Assembly: GCF_002422095.1 (NCBI RefSeq)
Contig: NZ_DITB01000086.1
Location: forward strand, 1 to 6,576
DNA: 6,576 nucleotides
From: Flavobacterium sp. UBA6195
Lineage (GTDB): Bacteria > Bacteroidota > Bacteroidia > Flavobacteriales > Flavobacteriaceae
Direction: 5' to 3'
Under the pieces are notes generated by a model, which saw nothing but the letters and a program-made list of their open reading frames with translations, had not been told where the DNA came from and did not search any database. Position 1 is the first letter of the stretch. Each line of letters opens with the position of its first letter. This document shows positions 1-4,789 of the stretch, piece after piece. The position numbers and the translations under genes are program-made.

Positions 1-37
1 CTTGATTTTTTCGGAGGATAAGTTTAATTGATGCCAT
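1..37 (-). CDS. Start of a probable tyrosine recombinase (integrase), cut by the left edge
   Basis: Only the first 12 codons are present, read on the minus strand from an ATG at 37-35: MASIKLILRKNQ. From memory, Bacteroidota phage-type integrases very often begin this way (MASIK/MANVK, then a short hydrophobic strand, then LRK), which is the start of the SAM-like arm-binding domain; the catalytic R-H-R-Y domain would lie outside the window. Support also comes from a candidate promoter at 91-120 and iterated GTACAAC motifs just upstream. If correct, it would cut and rejoin DNA to move an integrative element. A plus-strand reading of the same bases gives only the short tail of some unknown frame, with a stop at 29-31. 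With 12 residues this is a recognition of style, not a domain hit. Confidence 0.55.
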   Translation of the reverse strand, partial: MASIKLILRKNQ

Positions 38-57
38 TAGAGTTAGAATTTAAAGAT

Positions 58-162
58 GTTGTACTATATTTGTAAAGTGATGCAAAAGAGTGAAAGTATT
101 GATTTTACTAGTGTTTCAAACTGGTGCAACGGAGTACTAAGGTACAACAATTGGTACAACAA
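58..162. repeat. Iterated GTACAAC motifs upstream of the integrase start
   Basis: GTACAACAA occurs at 142-150 and 154-162, a 12-bp tandem spacing. A variant, GTGCAAC, is at 124-130, and an inverted copy, GTTGTAC, is at 58-64 between the integrase promoter and its start codon. Short repeated motifs on both strands near an integrase can be arm-type binding sites or operator sites. No matching attachment-site copy can be found here because the other end of any element is outside the window. Function is inferred. Confidence 0.4.
91..120 (-). promoter_or_regulatory. Candidate promoter of the integrase gene
   Basis: On the minus strand, TTTG (complement of 117-120) is followed after 18 nt by TACTTTCA (complement of 91-98). 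This resembles the Bacteroidota primary sigma-factor pattern TTTG-N19-TANNTTTG; the last two bases of the -7 box deviate. It would start transcription near position 84 and leave a leader of about 47 nt before the ATG at 37. Confidence 0.4.
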
Positions 163-291
163 ATCAAGTATTTTGTTGCTTTTTTCTGCTTTTTTCTGCT
201 TCTCTAAAAATTATAAAGTCAATAAATACAGTACTTTAAGTGCAAATGGGAGGGTGGTTTGAAAAGTTGTAGATAACTCGTTTATATGCGA

Positions 292-352
292 AACTTTCCA
301 ACCACTTTTATACCCTATTGGCAAGATTGGCGAAAGTTGCTGAGTTTTTTTT
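292..352 (+). terminator. Weak candidate terminator or riboregulatory hairpin
   Basis: AACTTTC at 292-298 pairs with GAAAGTT at 332-338. The stem continues with CAA (299-301) against TTG (327-329) across a 2-nt bulge, enclosing a loop of about 25 nt. A run of eight T follows at 345-352, 6 nt after the stem. AAAGTT at 263-268 could pair with the same left arm instead, so two mutually exclusive hairpins are possible. The long loop and the gap before the T-run make this weaker than the hairpin at 1140-1171. Confidence 0.25.
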
Positions 353-353
353 G

Positions 354-423
354 TTTAGTCAAATATAACTAAAAATTGATATGAATGCGAAGTGGTTCAA
401 ATTTTTTTAGTTAGTGAACTAAA
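354..423. repeat. Two TTTAGT / ACTAAA dyads
   Basis: TTTAGT (354-359) and ACTAAA (368-373) are inverted with an 8-nt gap. TTTAGTT (406-412) and AACTAAA (417-423) are inverted with a 4-nt gap, followed at once by another ACTAAAT (423-429). The same half-site recurs five times within 76 bp in AT-rich DNA. This could be an operator for a helix-turn-helix repressor acting on the integrase or on the gene to the right; low sequence complexity makes chance a real alternative. Confidence 0.35.
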
Positions 424-487
424 CTAAATACTAGTTTTTTAAAAATTTAATGCTATAGTATTTTTTATTTTTACGTATTGTAATTCC

Positions 488-597
488 ATTTCCCTAGAGT
501 AGTTATAAAATTTCCCTAGGGCATTTATATATTTTCCCTAGGGGTATTAATTAAGTGCCCTAGGGAAATTTATTAATTGCTGTACAGCAATTGATTT
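488..597. repeat. Five 22-bp units with phased palindromic cores (operator or iteron array)
   Basis: Units start at 488, 510, 532, 554 and 576. The first four carry the core CCCTAGGG (CCCTAGAG in unit 1) at 492-499, 514-521, 536-543 and 558-565. The fifth carries CTGTACAG inside a perfect 18-bp palindrome, AATTGCTGTACAGCAATT (575-592). All five dyads centre on a TA step, exactly 22 bp apart, so the sites face the same side of the helix. Linkers are AT-only or nearly so; two of them contain palindromes (TATATA, TTAATTAA) centred exactly 11 bp from the neighbouring cores. ATTTCCCTAGGGC (510-522) is repeated perfectly inverted at 557-569. The last site overlaps the candidate -33 element of the HU-related gene, which suggests cooperative binding of a dimeric regulator. 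An iteron-type origin is an alternative. Confidence 0.8.
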
Positions 598-623
598 TTT
601 AAAGTTTATAATTTGTATTTTTG
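591..623 (+). promoter_or_regulatory. Candidate promoter of the HU-related gene
   Basis: A perfect -7 box, TATTTTTG (TANNTTTG pattern), lies at 616-623. A -33 like TTG at 591-593 precedes it by 22 nt, within the usual Bacteroidota range. Transcription would start near 630, leaving a leader of about 15 nt before the ATG at 645. The -33 element abuts the right end of the 18-bp palindrome (575-592), a typical place for a repressor to block RNA polymerase. A TATAAT at 607-612 has no matching -35. Confidence 0.5.
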
Positions 624-644
624 TTCAGTAAAAAAATAAATGAT

Positions 645-1028
645 ATGGCTATTGAATTTAAAATGGTGCCCAAACAAAACAATATTGCATCGCCACCTCA
701 AACCAAATATTACCCTTGTGCCGTAAGTAAGGGTGAAGTAGATTTAGAATATTTAGCTGAAATTATTGCAAGCCGTAGCACGGTAACCGTTGCTGATTGT
801 TATGGGGTTCTCATGGGAATGAGTCAGGTAATTGGAGAAGAGTTAGCTCAGGGCAAAATCGTAAAAATCGACCGTTTGGGTACTTTTGCTTTAACGCTAA
901 AAGGACAAGGTACAGACGAACCCGAGAAATTAAATAAGAGTACAATTCTTGGAGCTAAGATATTGTTTAAGCCCGCCCGCAATTTTAAAAAGCTATTACA
1001 AAACCTAAAATATAAAAGGTTGCGATAA
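645..1028 (+). CDS. HU-family (HU-related, Bacteroidota type) DNA-binding protein
   Basis: This 127-residue protein belongs to the HU-related histone-like group that is abundant in Bacteroidota (TIGR01201 style). It starts MAIEFKMVPKQNN, has the typical KYYPCAVSKGEVDLEYLAEII stretch (helix start, about 21-41), a second helix with the DV-type VADCYGVLMGM segment (49-59), GKIVKIDRLGTF (70-81) leading into the beta arm, and a basic ILFKPARNFKKLL segment (106-118) with a KYKRLR tail. Such proteins bind and bend DNA as dimers in the nucleoid. I chose ATG 645 because the upstream in-frame TTG at 621 lies inside the promoter -7 box and family members begin MAIxFK. The leader is A-rich with no Shine-Dalgarno sequence. 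Immediately upstream is the 22-bp array, so the gene is probably tightly or auto-regulated. Its proximity to an integrase start fits an accessory-element copy, but that is inference. Confidence 0.88.
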   Translation: MAIEFKMVPKQNNIASPPQTKYYPCAVSKGEVDLEYLAEIIASRSTVTVADCYGVLMGMSQVIGEELAQGKIVKIDRLGTFALTLKGQGTDEPEKLNKSTILGAKILFKPARNFKKLLQNLKYKRLR

Positions 1029-1136
1029 GAGTAATAATTTTAAATCAAATTGAAATCTGATTTTTACGGTTTTTTTCAATATGTTTTACTCTGAAAAGAT
1101 TCCAAACCTAAGCAAAATCCGATGAAGTTTTAAGAT

Positions 1137-1171
1137 AAAAAAACCTGATGCTAATACGTGCATCAGGTTTT
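1137..1171 (-). terminator. Intrinsic terminator of the transketolase operon
   Basis: AAAACCTGATGC at 1140-1151 and GCATCAGGTTTT at 1160-1171 form a perfect 12-bp stem with an 8-nt loop. Read on the minus strand, the stem runs into seven T (complement of A at 1137-1143), about 25 nt after the stop codon of the C-terminal transketolase gene. On the plus strand the stem ends in TTTTATAT, so it may also end transcripts of the HU-related gene, for which no better terminator is seen in 1029-1136. Confidence 0.85.
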
Positions 1172-1196
1172 ATATGGTGTAAAAGTAAAAAAACGA

Positions 1197-2150
1197 TTAC
1201 TTTCTTTTGATTACTTTTTCTGCTTTTTCAATAATGGCTGCACTGTTTAAACCATATTTTTCCATTAATTGGTCAGGTGTTCCACTTTCTCCGAAGCTAT
1301 CGTTTACGGCTACAAATTCTTGAGGAACTAAATGGTTTTGAACTAAGCATCTCGAAACACTTTCTCCTAAACCACCAATAATGTTATGCTCTTCTGCAGT
1401 AACCACACAACCTGTTTTCTTCACCGATTTTAAAATCGCTTCTTCGTCTAATGGTTTAATCGTGTGTATGTTGATTACTTCAGCTGAAATACCTTTAGCT
1501 TCTAAAGCTTCTGCTGCTACTAACGCTTCCCAAACTAAATGTCCGGTAGCAATAATGGTAACATCGGTTCCTTCGTTTAATAGGATGGCTTTTCCAATTA
1601 CGAAAGGTTCGTCAGCTGGGGTAAAGTTAGGCACTACTGGACGACCAAAACGCAAATAAGCAGGACCATGATGATCGGCTAAAGCTAAAGTGGCTGCTTT
1701 GGTTTGATTGTAATCACAAGTGTTAATTACGGTCATCCCAGGTAACATTTTCATCAAACCGATGTCTTCTAAGATTTGGTGTGTAGCTCCGTCTTCTCCA
1801 AGCGTTAATCCCGCGTGAGAAGCACAAATCTTCACATTCTTATCTGAGTACGCTACCGATTGACGAATTTGATCATAAACTCTTCCGGTAGAAAAGTTAG
1901 CGAAAGTTCCCGTGAAAGGAATTTTTCCTCCAATGGTTAATCCAGCTGCAATTCCAATCATATTGGCTTCTGCAATTCCGATTTGAAAGAAACGCTCTGG
2001 GTGGTTTTTCTTGAAATCATCAAATTTTAATGATCCAATTAAATCCGCACAAAGTGCTACTACGTTTTCATTTTTTTGACCTAATTCCGTCATTCCAGCT
2101 CCAAATCCCGAACGGGTATCTTTACTGCCTTGGTTGATATATTTTTTCAT
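1197..2150 (-). CDS. Transketolase, C-terminal subunit (split enzyme)
   Basis: This 317-residue protein carries the pyrimidine-binding and C-terminal domains of transketolase; with the upstream subunit it makes the complete thiamine diphosphate enzyme that moves two-carbon ketol units in the non-oxidative pentose phosphate pathway. Visible signatures are FFQIGIAEANMIGIAAGLT (54-72), with E61 as the glutamate that activates the cofactor, TFANFSTGRVYDQIRQ (82-97) and SHAGLTLGEDGATHQ (111-125). The regulatory-type C-terminal domain starts near VTIIATGHLVWEAL (about 197-210). The absence of the N-terminal pyrophosphate domain is the split architecture common in Bacteroidota and other groups, not a truncation. 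It follows the N-terminal gene by 59 nt on the same strand and ends before a strong terminator. Pyruvate dehydrogenase E1-beta and DXP synthase are less likely given these motifs and the partner gene. Confidence 0.95.
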   Translation of the reverse strand: MKKYINQGSKDTRSGFGAGMTELGQKNENVVALCADLIGSLKFDDFKKNHPERFFQIGIAEANMIGIAAGLTIGGKIPFTGTFANFSTGRVYDQIRQSVAYSDKNVKICASHAGLTLGEDGATHQILEDIGLMKMLPGMTVINTCDYNQTKAATLALADHHGPAYLRFGRPVVPNFTPADEPFVIGKAILLNEGTDVTIIATGHLVWEALVAAEALEAKGISAEVINIHTIKPLDEEAILKSVKKTGCVVTAEEHNIIGGLGESVSRCLVQNHLVPQEFVAVNDSFGESGTPDQLMEKYGLNSAAIIEKAEKVIKRK

Positions 2151-2209
2151 TTTGTTTTTAAATTTAATTGCATGCTACTGAACACTTGTAACTGAACACG
2201 GAGTACTAA
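2151..2209. repeat. Intergenic spacer with a short direct repeat
   Basis: The spacer between the two transketolase genes contains ACTGAACAC twice (2177-2185 and 2191-2199), 14 bp apart. The start of the downstream gene is preceded by the A-rich minus-strand stretch AAATTTAAAAACAAA and no Shine-Dalgarno motif. No separate promoter or terminator is evident, so the two genes are probably cotranscribed. Confidence 0.5.
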
Positions 2210-3055
2210 TTAATAGTCTCCTAAAGTTTCAACATTTTGTGCTAAACCTTTTGCTAATTGCTCATCATTTGGCGCTTTTCCGTGCCAAGCGTGGGTGTGC
2301 ATCATAAAATCTACTCCGTTACCCATTTCCGTATGCAATAAAATACAAACGGGTTTTCCGTTACCTGATTTAGATTTTGCATCAGCCAAACCAGCTTTGA
2401 TAGCGTCAATGTTGTTACCTTCTTTGATTTCAATTACCATCCAATCGAATGCTTCAAACTTCGCTTTTACACTTCCCATTGCTAAAACTTCATCTGTAGT
2501 TCCGTCAATTTGTTTTCCGTTTAAGTCGATAGTTGCAATTAAATTGTCTACTTTTTTAGCAGAAGCATACATAATTGCTTCCCAGTTTTGACCTTCTTGT
2601 AATTCACCATCACCTAAAAGAGCAAAAACCAAATGGTTATCGTTGTTCAATTTTTTAGCTTGCGCTGCACCAACCGCTACCGATAAACCTTGTCCTAATG
2701 AACCCGATGCAATACGAACTCCAGGTAAACCTTCATGAGTCGTTGGGTGACCTTGTAATCTTGAATTTAATTTTCGGAAAGTAGCTAATTCTGCTACAGG
2801 AAAGTAACCACTTCTAGCTAAAACACTGTAAAAAACAGGAGAAATATGACCGTTTGATAAGAAGAAAATATCTTCATTACTTCCATTCATATCAAAACCT
2901 GATTTACGTTGCATAACGTCTTGATAAAGAGTAACCAAAAATTCAGCACATCCCAAAGAACCTCCTGGGTGACCTGAATTTACAGCATGAACCATGCGAA
3001 GAATATCTCTTCGAACTTGTGTTGTAAAATCTTGTAGTTGTTGCGTGTTAGACAT
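2210..3055 (-). CDS. Transketolase, N-terminal subunit (split enzyme)
   Basis: This 281-residue protein is the thiamine-pyrophosphate-binding half of transketolase. Motifs in order are SGHPGGSLG (27-35) with H29, SNGH (67-70), LQGHPTTHEGLPG (100-112), ASGSLGQGLSVAVG (116-129), and the diphosphate/Mg2+ site GDGELQEGQNWEA (148-160) continuing to DNLIATIDLNGKQIDG (170-185), i.e. the GDG-to-N motif of the family. A substrate-binding His region near THAWHGKAPN follows towards the end. It is the first gene of a two-gene operon; its partner supplies the pyrimidine-binding and C-terminal domains, and the active site forms only between the two subunits. The ATG at 3055 is chosen because the ORF begins MSNTQQLQDF just before the first conserved helix. 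The leader is A/T-rich with no Shine-Dalgarno sequence, and a good promoter lies about 27 nt upstream. Confidence 0.95.
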   Translation of the reverse strand: MSNTQQLQDFTTQVRRDILRMVHAVNSGHPGGSLGCAEFLVTLYQDVMQRKSGFDMNGSNEDIFFLSNGHISPVFYSVLARSGYFPVAELATFRKLNSRLQGHPTTHEGLPGVRIASGSLGQGLSVAVGAAQAKKLNNDNHLVFALLGDGELQEGQNWEAIMYASAKKVDNLIATIDLNGKQIDGTTDEVLAMGSVKAKFEAFDWMVIEIKEGNNIDAIKAGLADAKSKSGNGKPVCILLHTEMGNGVDFMMHTHAWHGKAPNDEQLAKGLAQNVETLGDY

Positions 3056-3081
3056 TTTATTACATATATTTATTAATGGTG

Positions 3082-3113
3082 TAAAAGTAATTCTATTTTT
3101 TTGGTGCTACAAA
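3082..3113 (-). promoter_or_regulatory. Promoter of the transketolase operon
   Basis: On the minus strand, TTTG (complement of 3110-3113) and TACTTTTA (complement of 3082-3089) are separated by 20 nt, close to the Bacteroidota TTTG-N19-TANNTTTG pattern with one mismatch in the last base. Transcription would begin near 3075, about 20 nt before the start codon at 3055. Confidence 0.6.
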
Positions 3114-3151
3114 TCATTTTGTTAGAAGTTATTAAGAATTGTTTTTTGGAA

Positions 3152-3214
3152 GGTGATGGGTGATGGGAGTTAGGAGTTAGGAGTTAGGAGTTAGGAGTTA
3201 GGAGTTGGGAGTGA
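3152..3214. repeat. Tandem heptanucleotide repeat, nine units
   Basis: Nine consecutive 7-mers: GGTGATG twice (3152-3165), GGAGTTA five times (3166-3200), GGAGTTG (3201-3207) and GGAGTGA (3208-3214). The perfect core is five copies. Seven bases is not a multiple of three, there is no overlapping gene, and the array lies about 40 bp beyond the -33 element of the transketolase promoter. Copy number is likely to vary between strains by slippage. Confidence 0.9.
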
Positions 3215-3215
3215 A

Positions 3216-3278
3216 ATGCAGAGATGCAGAGGTTGCAGAATTTTTTTAGCTCGCAAAGACGGCAAGACACAAAGGGTT
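3216..3278. repeat. Second micro-repeat block next to the heptads
   Basis: Three 8-9 bp units, ATGCAGAG, ATGCAGAGG and TTGCAGAA, fill 3216-3240. After a T-run comes CGCAAAGAC, GGCAAGAC, ACAAAGGG (3252-3276). From memory, GCAAAGACG-type strings recur between genes in many Flavobacterium genomes; this copy is degenerate. Confidence 0.5.
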
Positions 3279-3315
3279 TATTGAAATTTAAAATAGTAAT
3301 AATCCGTTTTTTGCG

Positions 3316-3426
3316 TTAGTGAATCTGTTTTATACGCTTACCTGTATGAATTTTTAAGATTTCTTTCATTTCTTCAATCGGTGTTCCAATAATTTTGGAT
3401 GCTTTAAGTTGAAAGTTATTATTTTT
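3316..3426 (-). pseudogene. Short coding-like remnant of unknown origin
   Basis: On the minus strand an open stretch of 36 codons ends at a TAA (3316-3318). It contains LKASKIIGTPIEEMKEIL followed by KIHTGKRIKQIH. The composition (alternating charged and hydrophobic residues, helix-friendly, no low complexity after the first few codons) looks like real protein, in contrast to the surrounding repeats. There is no start codon except an internal ATG (3367-3369), and an in-frame stop lies just upstream at 3427-3429. I do not recognise the family. It may be the 3' end of a decayed gene, or chance. Confidence 0.3.
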
Positions 3427-3444
3427 TTATTTTGAATTTGATTT

Positions 3445-3492
3445 TTGAAGTTGAACTTGTACTTGAAATTGAAATTGAACTTGACCTTGATT
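3445..3492. repeat. Degenerate tandem hexanucleotide repeat, eight units
   Basis: Eight consecutive units of the form TTGNNN: TTGAAG, TTGAAC, TTGTAC, TTGAAA, TTGAAA, TTGAAC, TTGACC and TTGATT. The first three bases never change while the last three drift. It lies 46 bp upstream of the tgt -7 box. A role as a spaced set of TTG (-33 like) elements is conceivable but unsupported. Confidence 0.8.
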
Positions 3493-3537
3493 TTTCTAAT
3501 TTTATCCTAAATTCTAAAACTACAATTGAAATTAATT

Positions 3538-3545
3538 TATCTTTG
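3538..3545 (+). promoter_or_regulatory. -7 box of the tgt operon promoter
   Basis: TATCTTTG matches the Bacteroidota -7 consensus TANNTTTG perfectly. It lies 19 nt before the tgt start codon, giving a leader of only about 12 nt. No good TTTG is found 17-23 nt upstream, so the -33 element is weak or the promoter relies on the -7 box. Confidence 0.55.
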
Positions 3546-3564
3546 CCGTTCGTAAAAGCACAAT

Positions 3565-4695
3565 ATGAAGTTTGATTTAATTACCAAAGACCCAAAAAGT
3601 AAAGCCAGAGCCGGAAAAATAACTACCGATCACGGTGTTATTGAAACTCCGATATTCATGCCTGTAGGAACAGTTGCTTCGGTAAAAGGAGTACACCAAC
3701 GCGAGTTAAAACAAGACATTAACCCTGATATTATTTTGGGGAATACCTATCATTTATATTTAAGACCTCAAACCAAAATTTTAGAAGCGGCTGGAGGTTT
3801 GCATAAATTTATGAATTGGGATAGAAATATACTAACTGATTCAGGTGGGTATCAAGTATATTCATTATCAGGAAGAAGAAAGATTAAAGAAGAAGGGGTG
3901 AAATTCAAATCGCACATCGATGGTTCGTATCATTTCTTTTCTCCAGAAAATGTAATGGAAATTCAAAGAACTATTGGGGCTGATATCATTATGGCATTTG
4001 ACGAATGTACGCCGTATCCATGTGATTATCGCTATGCAAAACGTTCGATGCACATGACGCACCGTTGGTTAGACCGTTGTATTACCCATTTAGATAAGTT
4101 ACCATTTAAATATGGTTATGAGCAAACGTTTTTTCCAATTGTTCAAGGAAGTACGTTTAAAGATTTAAGAGAACAATCAGCAGAATATATTGCCAACGCT
4201 AGAGCGCAAGGAAATGCTATTGGAGGATTATCAGTAGGAGAACCAGCAGAAGAAATGTACGCCATGACCGAAGTGGTAACAGCCATTCTTCCAGAAGACA
4301 AACCAAGATATTTAATGGGAGTGGGAACGCCAATCAATATTTTAGAAAATATTGCGTTAGGTATTGATATGTTTGATTGTGTGATGCCAACACGTAACGC
4401 CAGAAACGGAATGTTATTCACAGCTCACGGTTCTATTAACATCAAAAACAAAAAGTGGGAAGCTGATTTTTCGCCTATCGACGAAATGGGCCACACTTGG
4501 GTAGATACCGAATATTCAAAAGCGTATTTAAGACACCTTTTTGCTGCGAATGAATTTTTAGGAAAACAAATTGCAACCATTCACAACTTAGGTTTTTATA
4601 TGTGGTTGGTTCGCGAAGCTAGAAGACAAATCTTAGCAGGAACTTTTAGAGAATGGAAAGATAAAATGGTGATTCAAATGAGTCAGCGATTATAA
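3565..4695 (+). CDS. tgt: tRNA-guanine transglycosylase (queuosine biosynthesis)
   Basis: This 376-residue enzyme exchanges guanine for preQ1 at the wobble position of tRNAs with GUN anticodons, a step to queuosine. Length matches bacterial TGT. Family motifs are TDSGGYQVYSL (91-101) with D92 as the general acid/base, MAFDECTPYP (143-152) for base recognition, GGLSVGE (220-226) and MFDCVMPTRNARNG (269-282) with the nucleophile D271. The odd point is the zinc site: where classical enzymes have C-X-C-X2-C-X25-H, this protein has G309, T311 and D314, with only H340 (in TIHNLGFY) kept. As far as I recall, other Bacteroidota TGTs show the same change, so the protein is probably active. It starts at an ATG 19 nt after a perfect -7 box and heads an operon with the permease and transporter downstream. 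Confidence 0.96.
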   Translation: MKFDLITKDPKSKARAGKITTDHGVIETPIFMPVGTVASVKGVHQRELKQDINPDIILGNTYHLYLRPQTKILEAAGGLHKFMNWDRNILTDSGGYQVYSLSGRRKIKEEGVKFKSHIDGSYHFFSPENVMEIQRTIGADIIMAFDECTPYPCDYRYAKRSMHMTHRWLDRCITHLDKLPFKYGYEQTFFPIVQGSTFKDLREQSAEYIANARAQGNAIGGLSVGEPAEEMYAMTEVVTAILPEDKPRYLMGVGTPINILENIALGIDMFDCVMPTRNARNGMLFTAHGSINIKNKKWEADFSPIDEMGHTWVDTEYSKAYLRHLFAANEFLGKQIATIHNLGFYMWLVREARRQILAGTFREWKDKMVIQMSQRL

Positions 4696-4697
4696 AA

Positions 4698-4788
4698 TAA
4701 GAAGTTAGAATTTAGAAGTTAGAAAATGAAAGTTTAAAGGCTATTCGTTTTTGATTCTAAATTCTAAATTCTAAATTCTAAATTTTAG
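4698..4788. repeat. Inverted heptanucleotide repeats before the permease gene
   Basis: The left arm holds four 7-mers of the TTAGAAN type (4698-4725) and the right arm four perfect ATTCTAA units plus ATTTTAG (4754-4788). They are reverse complements, so TTAGAATTTAGAAGTTAGAA (4705-4724) can pair with 4755-4774 over 20 bp with one mismatch and a 30-nt loop. Shifting by one unit gives an alternative pairing. The right arm ends directly at the permease ATG (4790), so an RNA hairpin could limit translation or act as an RNA-end signal after tgt. No T-run follows, so it is not a classical terminator. Confidence 0.8.
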
Positions 4789-4789
4789 G

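Larger units (their letters stand above)
38..487. other. Gene-free stretch between the integrase start and the 22-bp array
   Basis: I see no convincing gene here. The only sizeable open frame (plus, 56-262) runs through the integrase promoter and through T- and A-rich low-complexity sequence, and its product resembles no family I know. The stretch holds the integrase promoter, the GTACAAC motifs, a candidate hairpin with a T-run (292-352) and two TTTAGT/ACTAAA dyads (354-373, 406-423). A perfect -7 type box TATATTTG lies at 65-72 on the plus strand but has no clear -33 partner. No tRNA gene was recognised. Confidence 0.5.
3056..3564. other. Divergent intergenic region between the transketolase and tgt operons
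   Basis: About 510 bp with no intact gene. It carries the transketolase promoter on its left edge, two micro-repeat blocks (3152-3278), a coding-like remnant (3316-3426), a hexanucleotide array (3445-3492) and the tgt promoter on its right edge. Most of it looks like non-coding DNA built by repeat expansion and gene decay. Confidence 0.6.

Noticed and set aside
56..262. Plus-strand open frame of 68 codons
   Set aside because: It overlaps the integrase promoter and runs through GTACAAC repeats and T-rich sequence; the product is low in complexity, has no recognisable family and no -33 for the TATATTTG box.
381..410. Nine-residue leader-like peptide MNAKWFKFF
   Set aside because: Very short, no promoter or downstream gene in leader position, and its end falls in the TTTAGT dyad; chance is the simplest explanation.
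488..597. CRISPR-like array
   Set aside because: The whole 22-bp unit repeats and there are no unique spacers; the sites are dyads on a fixed helical phase, and no cas genes are present.
621..644. Upstream TTG start adding eight residues to the HU-related protein
   Set aside because: The TTG lies inside the predicted -7 box TATTTTTG, and family members begin at the MAIxFK methionine encoded at 645.
1041..1092. Separate terminator for the HU-related gene
   Set aside because: AAATCA/TGATTT gives only a 6-bp AT-rich stem and AGAGTAA/TTACTCT encloses over 50 nt; the hairpin at 1140-1171 is far stronger and could serve both strands.
1381..1659. Plus-strand open frame opposite the C-terminal transketolase gene
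   Set aside because: Antisense shadow of a well-supported gene with no independent motif.
2295..2591. Plus-strand open frame opposite the N-terminal transketolase gene
   Set aside because: Antisense shadow of a well-supported gene with no independent motif.
1197..3055. Frameshifted single transketolase gene
   Set aside because: The two parts have their own start codons, a 59-nt spacer and complete domains, which fits the known split form rather than a broken gene.
3868..4421. Two minus-strand open frames opposite tgt (3868-4062 and 4143-4421)
   Set aside because: Both are shadows of the conserved tgt reading frame, without recognisable products.
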